From Streptomyces spirodelae (GTDB lineage Bacteria; Actinomycetota; Actinomycetes; Streptomycetales; Streptomycetaceae): a DNA stretch of 64,000 nt. The position numbers and the translations under genes were made by a program. Below, one piece after another: positions 15,920 through 24,404 of this stretch. The DNA is taken from the NCBI RefSeq assembly GCF_017676385.1, contig NZ_JAFFZN010000030.1, positions 36,765 through 100,764 of the forward strand. The letters run 5' to 3'. Below the pieces are notes generated by a model that saw nothing but the letters and a program-made list of their open reading frames with translations, had not been told where the DNA came from and ran no database searches. How positions within the stretch are numbered: position 1 is the stretch's first letter; every line of letters starts with the position of its first letter.

Positions 15920-16537
15920 TCACTGTGCGGTGTGTTCGGGAGGCAGCCGCAGAGTCACCCAGACCGCGTTCCCGTCGGTGACGGAAGAAGGCCGCACGCC
16001 CCAGTCGGCGGCGAGCGCGGCCACGATGCACAGGCCCCGGCCGCTCTCGTCGGCGGCCTCGCTGTCCTTCAGCTCCGGCCTGTCGTCACCTTCGGCGTGG
16101 TCGTGCACCTCGATGCGCAGCAGTGCGGCTGAGGGAGTCTCGCGGGGTGCCAGAGCGGCGCGGCAGACGAGTTCGGCGTCGGGCAGACAACGGGTGTGCA
16201 CGACGGCGTTGGTGGTCAGCTCGGAGAGCAGGAGCACGGCATCGTCGACCACCTCGTCGGATATCGACGGGTCCTTGCGCTCCCGCAGCCAGGAGGCGAA
16301 GGCGACGCGTGCCCGGCCTATGTACTGCTCCCGGGCGGGGAAGCGCAACTGCCAGGCCGGGTCTTCGGTACGTCCGGGCGGCGCCGCCGGGTGCGGGGCG
16401 CCACCGGACGCCGGAGACGCTGTCGTGGAGGCTGCTGCGGGATCCCTGCGAGCGGGGGCGGCGTACACGTGGAGGCGCCTTCCGTCGAGCTGGTCCCGGC
16501 CCTGCGGAAGGGCCGTGACGCGTGGTCTGACCGTCAC
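15920..16537 (-). CDS. anti-sigma/RsbW-type ATP-binding regulatory protein
   Basis: 205 aa. GTG at 16537 with AGGGG at 5-base spacing. The first ~70 residues are Ala/Pro-rich; the rest is a single GHKL (HATPase_c) fold: N-box LSELTTNAVVHT, G1-like IEVHDHAEG, G2-like GRGLCIVAALAADWG, and a C-terminal NAVWVTLRLP. Streptomyces encode dozens of such RsbW-like proteins, which bind and may phosphorylate anti-anti-sigma factors. No partner sigma or STAS gene is adjacent. It is divergent from a TAXI-type binding protein, with starts about 140 bases apart. Confidence 0.8.
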   Translation of the reverse strand: MTVRPRVTALPQGRDQLDGRRLHVYAAPARRDPAAASTTASPASGGAPHPAAPPGRTEDPAWQLRFPAREQYIGRARVAFASWLRERKDPSISDEVVDDAVLLLSELTTNAVVHTRCLPDAELVCRAALAPRETPSAALLRIEVHDHAEGDDRPELKDSEAADESGRGLCIVAALAADWGVRPSSVTDGNAVWVTLRLPPEHTAQ

Positions 16538-16675
16538 TATGGCCCCTGCAGTTCCACTCAGCAAGCGACAGTGTGAAATTTGCAGTTCGCGAATCGGCGC
16601 GTTCGCACCCGGCGCCTCGACGGGGTGACTCGCACCATTCCCGTCGTGGCCGCGGTCCTGGCAGTATCCCTTTCC

Positions 16676-17710
16676 ATGGCCAGCCTGCGTCCGCGAACGG
16701 TGTCCCGTCCGATGCGCCGCCCGAGCGGACTCAGCACCGGTCGGCAACGCGTCCTGTGGGCCGCGACCGCCGTGCTCGTGGTGTGCGGACTGCTGGTGTG
16801 GTGGCTGCGGCCGACCCCCACGCCCTCCCCCGGCGGGGAGATCACTTTCGCCACCGGGGTGCGCACCGGCGTGTACGAGCGCTACGGCACCCTGTTCAAG
16901 AAGCGGCTGGCGCGGGATCTGCCCCGGGTGGACCTGACGCTGCAGCGGAGCCAGGGCTCGGTGCAGAACCTGGCACGGATCGTCTCCGGCGAGGCGGACT
17001 TCACCATCACCGCCTCCGACGCACTCGCCGCCTACCGGGAGAAGGGCGGCAAAAGGGCCTCCCACATCCGGGCGTGCGCGCGGCTGTACGACGACTACAT
17101 GCACCTCGTCGTACGCAGGGACTCACCGGTCGACAGTGCCAGGGACCTCAAGGGGCTGCGCGTCGGAGTCGGTGAGCGGCGCTCCGGGGTCGCGCTGGTG
17201 ACCGAGAGGCTGCTGAAGGCCGCAGGGCTGGACATGGACCACGATGTGCACCCTGTGCGCAAGGGCATCGACACGATGCCCAAGCTGCTGTCAGAGGGAA
17301 AGCTGGACGCGTTCTTCTGGTCGGGCGGGCTGCCGACCGGCGCCATCGAGCGCCTGGCTGAGCGGACCGACATACGGCTGGTGCAGCTCGGCGACCTGCT
17401 GCCCCGGCTGCACGAACAGCGCCCCGAGACGCGTTACTACCGCGCTGCCGTGATGGCGCCCGACGCCTATCCCACCGTGCAGCGCGGCCGGTCGGTCAAG
17501 ACCGTGGCCATCGCCAACCTGCTGGTGACCCTCGACAGCACGGACCCCGAACTGACCGAGGGCATCACCCGCTCCGTCATCAAGAGCAGGGACCAGATCG
17601 GGCGGGAGGTGCACGCCGCCCAGAAGGTCGATCTGCGAACCGCCATCTACACCGATCCTGTGCCGCTGCACGAGGGTGCCCGCCGCTACTACCGCTCGGC
17701 CAAGCCCTGA
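16676..17710 (+). CDS. TAXI-type solute-binding protein, membrane-anchored, without TRAP permease
   Basis: 344 aa from ATG 16676; an upstream in-frame ATG at 16580 would add a second hydrophobic stretch, so the start is uncertain. One transmembrane anchor (residues ~26-44, ending CGLLVWWL) precedes a periplasmic-binding fold: FATGVRTGVYERYGT, the LQRSQGSVQNL block and GEADFTITASD are hallmarks of TAXI (TRAP-associated extracytoplasmic immunogenic) proteins, which bind small carboxylates such as glutamate. TAXI proteins normally work with a fused TRAP permease; none is encoded nearby. It ends 76 bases before the alpha-mannosidase gene. It may deliver a ligand signal rather than support transport. 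Confidence 0.75.
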   Translation: MASLRPRTVSRPMRRPSGLSTGRQRVLWAATAVLVVCGLLVWWLRPTPTPSPGGEITFATGVRTGVYERYGTLFKKRLARDLPRVDLTLQRSQGSVQNLARIVSGEADFTITASDALAAYREKGGKRASHIRACARLYDDYMHLVVRRDSPVDSARDLKGLRVGVGERRSGVALVTERLLKAAGLDMDHDVHPVRKGIDTMPKLLSEGKLDAFFWSGGLPTGAIERLAERTDIRLVQLGDLLPRLHEQRPETRYYRAAVMAPDAYPTVQRGRSVKTVAIANLLVTLDSTDPELTEGITRSVIKSRDQIGREVHAAQKVDLRTAIYTDPVPLHEGARRYYRSAKP

Positions 17711-17786
17711 CCTTCACCGCTCGGCCGAGCCCTGACCGGAACGTCGCTGCCGACACCAGGCCCCGACCCCACCAAGGAGCCGATCG

Positions 17787-20700
17787 ATGCATCACGACCG
17801 CCGTACTGTCGAGGACCGGCTGCGCCGCGCACTGGACGAGCGGGTACGGCCCGCTGTCCACACCTCCGCGCTGCCGCTGACCGTCGAACGCTGGGAGGCG
17901 CCGGGAGAGCCGGTGCCGGTCGCACAGGGCATCTCGGCGCCCTATGGGCCGGCCGCGGTCGGCGAGACCTGGGGACCCGCCTGGGGCACGACCTGGTTCC
18001 GGGTGACGGGACAGGTTCCGCGCGCGTGGGCGGGCCGCACGGTGGAGGCCGTGCTGGACCTCGGCTTCGAGCGGAACATGCCGGGCTTCCAGTGCGAGGG
18101 GCTCGTTCACCGTGCGGACGGCGAAGCGGTCAAGGGGCTGCATCCGCGCAACTCCTGGGTGCGGCTGGCGGACACCGCCGTCGGCGGCGAGCAGGTCGAG
18201 CTGTACGTCGAGGCCGCTTCCAACCCGATCGTCAACACCCCGCAGACGCCGACCCACCAGGGCGACATCCGCACGGCGGACAGCACGCCTCTCTACCGGC
18301 TGGCGCGGATGGATCTGGCCGTCTTCGAGCCGCAGGTGTGGGAGCTGGCCCTGGACCTGGAGGTGGCGGGCTCGCTGATGCGTGAGCTCCCGCTGGAGGA
18401 CGCCCGCCGCTGGGAGCTGCTGCGGGCTCTGGAGCGGGCGCTGGACGCCCTGGACCTGGCCGACGTGCCAGGCAGTGCCGGCCGGGCACGGGAGCGGCTC
18501 ACAGACGCGCTGACGGCCCCGGCGCGGGCGTCGGCGCACCGGGTCAGCGCGGTGGGACACGCGCACATCGACTCCGCCTGGCTGTGGCCGCTGCGCGAGA
18601 CGGTGCGCAAGGTGGCCCGGACAGCGTCCAACATGGTCGCGCTGATGGACGACCATCCGGAGTTCGTCTTCGCCATGTCGCAGGCCCAGCAGTTCGCCTG
18701 GATCAAGGAGCACCGGCCCGAGGTGTACACCAAGGTCAAGCGGAAGGTCGCCGAGGGCCGGTTCGTCCCGGTGGGCGGCATGTGGGTGGAGTCGGACACC
18801 AACATGGTCGGCGGCGAGGCCATGGCGAGGCAGTTCCTCTACGGCAAGAAGTTCTTCCTGGACGAGTTCGGCATCGAGACGGACGAAGTGTGGCTGCCCG
18901 ATTCCTTCGGCTATACGGCGGCACTGCCGCAGCTGGTGAAGCTGTCCGGGTCCACCTGGTTCCTCACCCAGAAGATCTCCTGGAGCAGCACCAACCCCTT
19001 CCCGCACCACACCTTCTGGTGGGAGGGAATCGACGGCACACGGATCTTCACCCACTTCCCCCCGGTGGACACCTACAACTCGACCCTCAGCGGCGAGGAA
19101 CTGGCGCACGCAGCGCGCAATTTCCGCGAGAAGGGGGCGGCCTCGCGCTCCCTCGTACCCTTCGGCCACGGCGACGGCGGTGGCGGCGCCACCCGCGAGA
19201 TGCTGGGCCGCGCCGCCCGGCTGCGCGATCTGGACGGCTCACCGCGGGTGACCGTGGAGAAGCCGGCGGCGTTCTTCGACAAGGCCCACCAGGAGTACCC
19301 GAACGCGCCGGTGTGGCAGGGCGAGCTGTACCTCGAACTGCACCGGGGTACGTACACCTCGCAGGCCAGTACGAAGCAGGGCAACCGGCGCTCGGAGTCC
19401 CTGCTGCGCGAGGCCGAGCTGTGGGCCGCGACCGCCGCTGTGCGCACCAGCGGCTACGACTATCCGTACGAGCGGCTGGAGCGGCTGTGGAAGACGGTGC
19501 TGCTGCACCAGTTCCACGACATCCTGCCGGGCTCCTCCATCGCCTGGGTGCACCGCGAGGCCCGCGAGACGTACGCGCGAGTGGCCGGGGAACTGACGGA
19601 GATCATCGAGCGGGCGCAGCAGGCCCTCGCCGGGCGCGGGGACCGGGAAGTCGTCTTCAACGGCTCCCCGCATCGCCGCCGGGGCGTCCCCGCGGGCGGC
19701 GCCCGGCCCCTCGACGGCCGGGCCGCGCAGGCAGCCACAGCACAGGTCGTCACCGCGCCGGCCGCCGCACAAGGCGCCACCGCCCCGGCCGTCACCGTGG
19801 CGGCCGTCACCGTGGCGGAGCGGGCGCACGGCGGCTGGACGCTGGACAACGGACTGCTGCGCGTGGGGGTGGACGGCCGCGGTCTGGTCGTCTCCGCCTA
19901 CGACCAGCGCTCCGGGCGCGAAGCCCTCGCACCGGGACAGGCGGCCAATCTCCTCCAGCTCCATCCGGACCTGCCCAACCACTGGGACGCGTGGGATGTC
20001 GACGCCTTCTACCGGCACACGGCCACCGATCTGACGCACGCCGATGAGCTGACCGTCGCCGAGGCCGACGGAAACAGCGCCACCGTCCGGGTCGCCCGCT
20101 CCTTCGGCCGGTCGGCCGTGGTGCAGACAGTGACCCTCCAGGCGGGCAGCTCGATGCTGCTCATGGAGGCCGACATCGACTGGCACGAGAGCGAGAAGCT
20201 GCTCAAGGCGGCGTTCCCGCTCGATGTGAAGGCCGACCGTTCAGCAGCGGAGACACAGTTCGGACACGTCTTTCGGCCCACCCACACCAACACCTCCTGG
20301 GAGGCAGCCAAGTTCGAGATCTGCGCGCACCGCTGGCTGCACGTGGAAGAGCCCGGCTGGGGCGCCGCGCTGGTCAACGACTCGACGTACGGGCACGACG
20401 TCACCAGGGACATCCGCGAGGACGGCGGCCAGACCACCACGGTCCGCCTCTCGCTGCTGCGCGCTCCCCGCTACCCGGACCCGGACACGGACCAGGGGCG
20501 GCACCGGCTGCGCTACGGACTCGTCCCCGGCGCCACGCTCCAGGACGCCGTACGCGAGGGCCACTGGATCAACCTGCCCGAGCGGACCGTCCAGGGCGAC
20601 GGCAGCCACGTCACCCCCCTGGTCTCGCTGGAAGGTGAGCAGGCCGACCGGATCGTCGCCGAGACGGTGAAACTGGCCGAGGACGACAGCGGCGATGTGG

Positions 20701-20909
20701 TCGTCCGCCTCTACGAGTCGCTGGGCGGGCGGGCGAGCGCGCTGCTGGCTCCCGGTTTCCCCGTCACCTCGGTGACCGAGACCGACCTGCTGGAGCGCCC
20801 ACTGTCCGGCCCGCGGGCGCACCACACCGTGGAGGAGGCCGGGGTACGGGTGACACTGCGGCCCTTCCAGATCCTCACTCTGCGTCTGGGGCGTTCCGGG
20901 GCACGGTGA
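17787..20909 (+). CDS. GH38 alpha-mannosidase
   Basis: 1040 aa. ATG at 17787 with AAGGAG seven bases upstream. N-terminal carbohydrate-binding-like domain (to ~240), then the GH38 catalytic domain: zinc ligands His260 and Asp262 in GHAHIDSAWLWPLRET, catalytic nucleophile Asp372 in WLPDSFGY. Family knowledge: retaining alpha-mannosidase on alpha-1,2/1,3/1,6-mannosides, cytoplasmic in bacteria; no signal peptide is seen. Residues ~645-680 are an Ala/Thr/Val-rich insertion (TAPAAAQGATAPAVTVAAVT) with imperfect repeats before the C-terminal beta domain. The last 35 bases overlap the 3' end of the convergent histidine kinase gene. Confidence 0.92.
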   Translation: MHHDRRTVEDRLRRALDERVRPAVHTSALPLTVERWEAPGEPVPVAQGISAPYGPAAVGETWGPAWGTTWFRVTGQVPRAWAGRTVEAVLDLGFERNMPGFQCEGLVHRADGEAVKGLHPRNSWVRLADTAVGGEQVELYVEAASNPIVNTPQTPTHQGDIRTADSTPLYRLARMDLAVFEPQVWELALDLEVAGSLMRELPLEDARRWELLRALERALDALDLADVPGSAGRARERLTDALTAPARASAHRVSAVGHAHIDSAWLWPLRETVRKVARTASNMVALMDDHPEFVFAMSQAQQFAWIKEHRPEVYTKVKRKVAEGRFVPVGGMWVESDTNMVGGEAMARQFLYGKKFFLDEFGIETDEVWLPDSFGYTAALPQLVKLSGSTWFLTQKISWSSTNPFPHHTFWWEGIDGTRIFTHFPPVDTYNSTLSGEELAHAARNFREKGAASRSLVPFGHGDGGGGATREMLGRAARLRDLDGSPRVTVEKPAAFFDKAHQEYPNAPVWQGELYLELHRGTYTSQASTKQGNRRSESLLREAELWAATAAVRTSGYDYPYERLERLWKTVLLHQFHDILPGSSIAWVHREARETYARVAGELTEIIERAQQALAGRGDREVVFNGSPHRRRGVPAGGARPLDGRAAQAATAQVVTAPAAAQGATAPAVTVAAVTVAERAHGGWTLDNGLLRVGVDGRGLVVSAYDQRSGREALAPGQAANLLQLHPDLPNHWDAWDVDAFYRHTATDLTHADELTVAEADGNSATVRVARSFGRSAVVQTVTLQAGSSMLLMEADIDWHESEKLLKAAFPLDVKADRSAAETQFGHVFRPTHTNTSWEAAKFEICAHRWLHVEEPGWGAALVNDSTYGHDVTRDIREDGGQTTTVRLSLLRAPRYPDPDTDQGRHRLRYGLVPGATLQDAVREGHWINLPERTVQGDGSHVTPLVSLEGEQADRIVAETVKLAEDDSGDVVVRLYESLGGRASALLAPGFPVTSVTETDLLERPLSGPRAHHTVEEAGVRVTLRPFQILTLRLGRSGAR

Positions 20910-22302
20910 TCAGCACCCGCAGACCCCGCGGATCGTTGTGCGCGAAGGACAGCACCGCGCCGCTCCCGGCCAGCAGCGCGCGGGTGATGGACAGGCCGAG
21001 CCCGGAGCCGGAGACGTTCTGGTGGCGACTGCTGCGCCAGAAGCGGTCACCCACCCGCTCCAGTTCCTCGTCGGTCAGCCCGGGCCCGGCGTCGGCCGTC
21101 TCGACGGTCACGCTGTCGCCCTCGGCGCGTACGGTGACCGCGACGGTTCCGCCGTCAGGGGTGAACTTCACCGCGTTGTCGACGACGGCGTCCAGCGCAC
21201 TGGAGAGCGCCACCGGGTCGGCCCACCCGGTGGCGGCCGACTGTCCGGCCAGCCTCAGCTCCACGCCCTTCTGTTCAGCACTGGGGCGCCAGGCCGCGAC
21301 GCGCTCCGCGGCGATGTCGGCGACATCGGTCAGTTGCACATGTGCGGTGTCGGAGTGCTCGGCCAGCGCCAGGTCGAGCAGATCGTCCAGCACCCGTGCC
21401 AACCGCTTGCCCTCGGCTCGTACGGAGGCCATCTCCTCGTTGCCCTCCGGCAGCTCCAGCGCGAGCAGTTCGATACGCAGCAGCAGTGCGGAGAGCGGGT
21501 TGCGCAACTGGTGCGAGGCGTCAGCGACAAAGGCGCGCTGCTGTTCCAGCACGCTCTCCACATTGCCCGCCATCTCGTTGAAGGAGTGCGCCAGTCTGCG
21601 CAATTCGGGAGGGCCGACCGAATCGACGACACGGGAGGTGAGCTTCCCGGTGGCGATCTCATGCGCTGCCCGGTCCAGCGTCCGCACGGGCTTGAGTACC
21701 CATCCGGTCAGGCGCAGCGCCGCTGCCAGGGCCAGCAGCATCGCGGCGGCCTCACCGACGGCGATGGCCAGCCAGCCGCGCATGATCCGCGAGCGCATCG
21801 GCCCGGTGGGCGAGTCGGTCAGCACCACGGCCGCCACATCGCCGTCCCTGATGACCGGGGAGGCGACAGCGATCCGGCCGTCGCGCTGCCAGGGCCATAC
21901 CTGGGGCGGGTCGTGGCTGCGGCGTCCGGCCAGCGCCTCGGCGAAGGCGCGTGCCCCGTCCGGCCTGCCCTTCTTCCCGCCCTGCTGTCCCTCTCCGGGC
22001 ACTCGCCAGTCGACAGGAGAGGCGGCCATCGTGCGCCCGTCCCGGTAGAAGACGCCGGCCCGGATGCCGTAGAGGTCGTGGTAGCGGTTCAGCTCGTGCT
22101 GCAGGGTGGCGCGGCGTTCGTCGGGCTGGCTGGTGGAGGTGACGAACTGCGCGAGGGAGGCGAAGCGCGCGGTGTCGTCGATCCTGTCGACCACCACGCG
22201 CTGCTGCTGTGCCTGTGCCTGGCTCAGCGCCAGCGGGAAGCCCAGCGCGAGCAGGATTCCGGCCAGCAGGATGATCAGAAGCGGGAGGAGGCGGCTGCGC
22301 AC
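20875..22302 (-). CDS. gluK: sensor histidine kinase of the GluR-GluK type
   Basis: 475 aa. GTG at 22302, 26 bases after the response regulator stop. Two transmembrane segments (~7-27 and ~178-198) bound an extracellular sensor domain of ~150 residues. HAMP (LKPVRTLDRAAHEIATGKL), HisKA with His264 in ADASHQLRNPLSALLLR, and an HATPase domain (N-box ALDAVVDNAVKF, G-box SGSGLGLSITRALL) follow. Its position divergent from a glutamate-type ABC operon, paired with an OmpR regulator, matches S. coelicolor GluK (SCO5779), reported to sense glutamate and control gluABCD. The symbol rests on synteny and family. Its 3' end overlaps the mannosidase gene by 35 bases, so there is no room for a terminator. 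Confidence 0.82.
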   Translation of the reverse strand: MRSRLLPLLIILLAGILLALGFPLALSQAQAQQQRVVVDRIDDTARFASLAQFVTSTSQPDERRATLQHELNRYHDLYGIRAGVFYRDGRTMAASPVDWRVPGEGQQGGKKGRPDGARAFAEALAGRRSHDPPQVWPWQRDGRIAVASPVIRDGDVAAVVLTDSPTGPMRSRIMRGWLAIAVGEAAAMLLALAAALRLTGWVLKPVRTLDRAAHEIATGKLTSRVVDSVGPPELRRLAHSFNEMAGNVESVLEQQRAFVADASHQLRNPLSALLLRIELLALELPEGNEEMASVRAEGKRLARVLDDLLDLALAEHSDTAHVQLTDVADIAAERVAAWRPSAEQKGVELRLAGQSAATGWADPVALSSALDAVVDNAVKFTPDGGTVAVTVRAEGDSVTVETADAGPGLTDEELERVGDRFWRSSRHQNVSGSGLGLSITRALLAGSGAVLSFAHNDPRGLRVLITVPRNAPDAE

Positions 22303-22328
22303 GTCGTCGGTCCGGTCCGGGCCTGCGG

Positions 22329-23054
22329 TCAGTCGCCCTGGGCGGCCATGCGGTAGCCCACCCCGCGGACCGTCTCGATCAGGGCGGGCCGCTGCAGCTT
22401 GGAGCGGAGCGAGGCCACGTGCACCTCGAGGGTGCGGCCGGTCCCCTCCCAGCTGGTGCGCCAGACCTCGCTGATGATCTGCTCGCGCCGGAAGACGACA
22501 CCGGGACGCTGGGCCAGCAGCGCCAGCAGGTCGAACTCCTTGCGGGTGAGCGGCACCGGCGCGCCGTCCACGCTGACCTGCCGGGTGGGCAGCTCGATGG
22601 TCACGGCCCCCAGCCGCAGCGTGCCGGCTGCGTCCGCTCCCTGCGCTGCCGCCCGCTCACCGGCCGCCGGGGCCTCCTCGAGGGCCTTGCGGCGGCTGAC
22701 GGCGTGGATACGGGCGAGCAGCTCACCCATGTCGTACGGCTTGACGACGTAGTCGTCCGCACCCAGGTTGAGCCCGTGTATCCGGGACCGTACGTCGGCG
22801 CGTGCGGTCACCATGATCACCGGGGTGGAGCTGGTACGGCGGATGCGGCCGCACACCTCGAAACCGTCCTGGTCCGGCAGGCCCAGGTCGAGCAGGACAA
22901 CGGCGAAACCGGGCCCCTCCTGGCCGCGGACGAGCAGTTCCTGGAGCGCCTCGGCGCCGCTGCGCACATGTGTGACCTCGAAGCCGTGCCGCGCCAGCAC
23001 CGCGGAGAGCGCCGCTGCGACGCGGTCGTCGTCCTCGACGAGCAGCAGTCTCAC
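22329..23054 (-). CDS. gluR: OmpR-family response regulator of the GluR-GluK type
   Basis: 241 aa. GTG at 23054 with GGAGG seven bases upstream; longer readings lack an RBS. Receiver domain: acidic pocket Asp8-Asp10, phosphoacceptor Asp56 in VVLLDLGLPD, conserved Thr and Lys (MVTARAD, VVKPYDMGEL). An Ala-rich linker (residues ~125-150) leads to a winged-helix DNA-binding domain with LTRKEFDLLALL and the EVHVASLRSKL recognition-helix region. It lies upstream of gluK and divergent from gluA. S. coelicolor GluR is reported to activate gluABCD from this intergenic region. Confidence 0.87.
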   Translation of the reverse strand: MRLLLVEDDDRVAAALSAVLARHGFEVTHVRSGAEALQELLVRGQEGPGFAVVLLDLGLPDQDGFEVCGRIRRTSSTPVIMVTARADVRSRIHGLNLGADDYVVKPYDMGELLARIHAVSRRKALEEAPAAGERAAAQGADAAGTLRLGAVTIELPTRQVSVDGAPVPLTRKEFDLLALLAQRPGVVFRREQIISEVWRTSWEGTGRTLEVHVASLRSKLQRPALIETVRGVGYRMAAQGD

Positions 23055-23165
23055 CCGACGCCCTCCTGTTCTTCCCACCGCCTCCGGTGAACGATTCCGA
23101 CAGTGCATCCACGCCGATCGGCGCAGGTGAGTCAAGGGGTCACCGGGAGAAGGCGGGCATCCGTT

Positions 23166-23196
23166 ATACAGCCGGTACGACGACCGTCATACAGCC
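23166..23196. promoter_or_regulatory. direct repeat, candidate GluR operator
   Basis: ATACAGCC occurs at 23166-23173 and 23189-23196 (start-to-start 23 bases), each preceded by GTT or GTC. OmpR-type regulators bind direct repeats, and the site lies between gluR and gluA. The operator role is inference. Confidence 0.4.
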
Positions 23197-23341
23197 ACAA
23201 CGGCCTCCGGGCCCGCTGCCTGACCAGGGGACGGACGGTCCGGAGATGCCCCGGTCACCCCCGTTGCCGCCCTCACTGGCCCCTCTACCCACTGCGCCGG
23301 GCCGCAGCCGGATCGTTATGCTCAATTTCAGCTCAGATGTA

Positions 23342-23371
23342 ATGACGGTCACGCCGGCCGCTCACTAAGGT
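23342..23371 (+). promoter_or_regulatory. candidate gluA promoter
   Basis: ATGACG (23342-23347), 18-base spacer, TAAGGT (23366-23371). Close to the housekeeping Streptomyces pattern; it would start RNA near 23378, giving a ~27-base leader to the gluA ATG at 23405. Confidence 0.45.
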
Positions 23372-23404
23372 CCTCGCAACCGACGAGGACGGAGCTACAC
23401 GTCG

Positions 23405-24190
23405 ATGAGCGAAGTATCGGTGACCAAGGACGCAGGCGGTCCCGAGTCCGCGACCGACAAGCTGGTCGTGCTGGACAACATCAACAAGCACTTCGGTGCG
23501 CTGCACGTCCTCCAGGACATTGACCTGACCATCGCCCGCGGCGAGGTCGTCGTCGTGATCGGCCCCTCCGGGTCCGGCAAGTCCACACTGTGCCGCACCA
23601 TCAACCGGCTGGAGACGGTGGACTCGGGCAGCATCACGATCGACGGCAAGCCGCTGCCCGCGGAGGGCAAGGACCTGGCCAAGCTCCGTGCCGACGTCGG
23701 CATGGTCTTCCAGTCCTTCAACCTCTTCGCGCACAAGACGGTGCTGGAGAACGTCACGCTGGGCCAGACCAAGGTCCGCAAGACGGACAAGCGGGTGGCG
23801 GAAGAGAAGGCACGTACGCTGCTCGACCGGGTCGGCGTCGGCAACCAGGCCGACAAGTACCCCGCACAGCTCTCCGGCGGCCAGCAGCAGCGCGTCGCGA
23901 TCGCCCGGGCACTGGCGATGGACCCGAAGGTGATGCTCTTCGACGAGCCGACCTCGGCCCTCGACCCCGAGATGATCAACGAAGTCCTGGAGGTCATGCA
24001 GCAACTGGCCCGGGACGGCATGACGATGGTCGTCGTCACGCACGAGATGGGCTTCGCACGGTCGGCCGCGAACCGCGTGGTCTTCATGGCGGACGGCCGG
24101 ATCGTGGAGGAGGCCACCCCGGATCAGTTCTTCAGCAACCCGCGCAGCGACCGCGCCAAGGACTTCCTCTCGAAGATCCTGCACCACTGA
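23405..24190 (+). CDS. gluA: glutamate-type ABC transporter ATP-binding protein
   Basis: 261 aa. ATG at 23405; GGAG lies 11 bases upstream. Polar amino acid uptake ATPase: Walker A GPSGSGKST at 53-61, signature LSGGQQQR at 156-163, Walker B with Asp180-Glu181 in LFDEPTSALD, H-loop in VVVTHEMGFA. An ~18-residue N-terminal extension precedes the usual GlnQ-like start. First gene of gluABCD; with the binding protein and two permeases it would drive glutamate (possibly also aspartate) import. A hairpin 20 bases after the stop and a 214-base gap separate it from gluB. Confidence 0.93.
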   Translation: MSEVSVTKDAGGPESATDKLVVLDNINKHFGALHVLQDIDLTIARGEVVVVIGPSGSGKSTLCRTINRLETVDSGSITIDGKPLPAEGKDLAKLRADVGMVFQSFNLFAHKTVLENVTLGQTKVRKTDKRVAEEKARTLLDRVGVGNQADKYPAQLSGGQQQRVAIARALAMDPKVMLFDEPTSALDPEMINEVLEVMQQLARDGMTMVVVTHEMGFARSAANRVVFMADGRIVEEATPDQFFSNPRSDRAKDFLSKILHH

Positions 24191-24211
24191 GCCCGCACCA
24201 CGAGCCCTCCC

Positions 24212-24230
24212 CCCGGTGGGCTCCACCGGG
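24212..24230 (+). terminator. hairpin between gluA and gluB
   Basis: CCCGGTGG (24212-24219) and CCACCGGG (24223-24230) with a GCT loop, 21 bases after the gluA stop. The rest of the 214-base gap is C-rich with repeated CACCG/CACC motifs. It may be a processing or attenuation element rather than a full terminator. Confidence 0.5.
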
Positions 24231-24404
24231 TCTGCACCGCCAGGCCCGCCCTGCCAGACCTGCACCGTCAGCCTGCACCACTCGGTCTCACCGCCGAGCC
24301 TTCACCGCTGAGGCCCGCACACACGACCCCGCCCCTCCTCCGTGGCAGGGCGCCAGGCGGCCAGCGCACCGGGCCAACGACTGTTCAAGCAAGGGATGTT
24401 CACT

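Larger units (their letters stand above)
23055..23404. promoter_or_regulatory. gluR/gluA divergent control region (350 bases without a gene)
   Basis: It holds the gluR RBS at its left edge, a direct repeat at 23166-23196, the gluA promoter candidate at 23342-23371 and the gluA leader. No gene is supported in it. In the S. coelicolor system this interval is where GluR binds. Confidence 0.6.
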
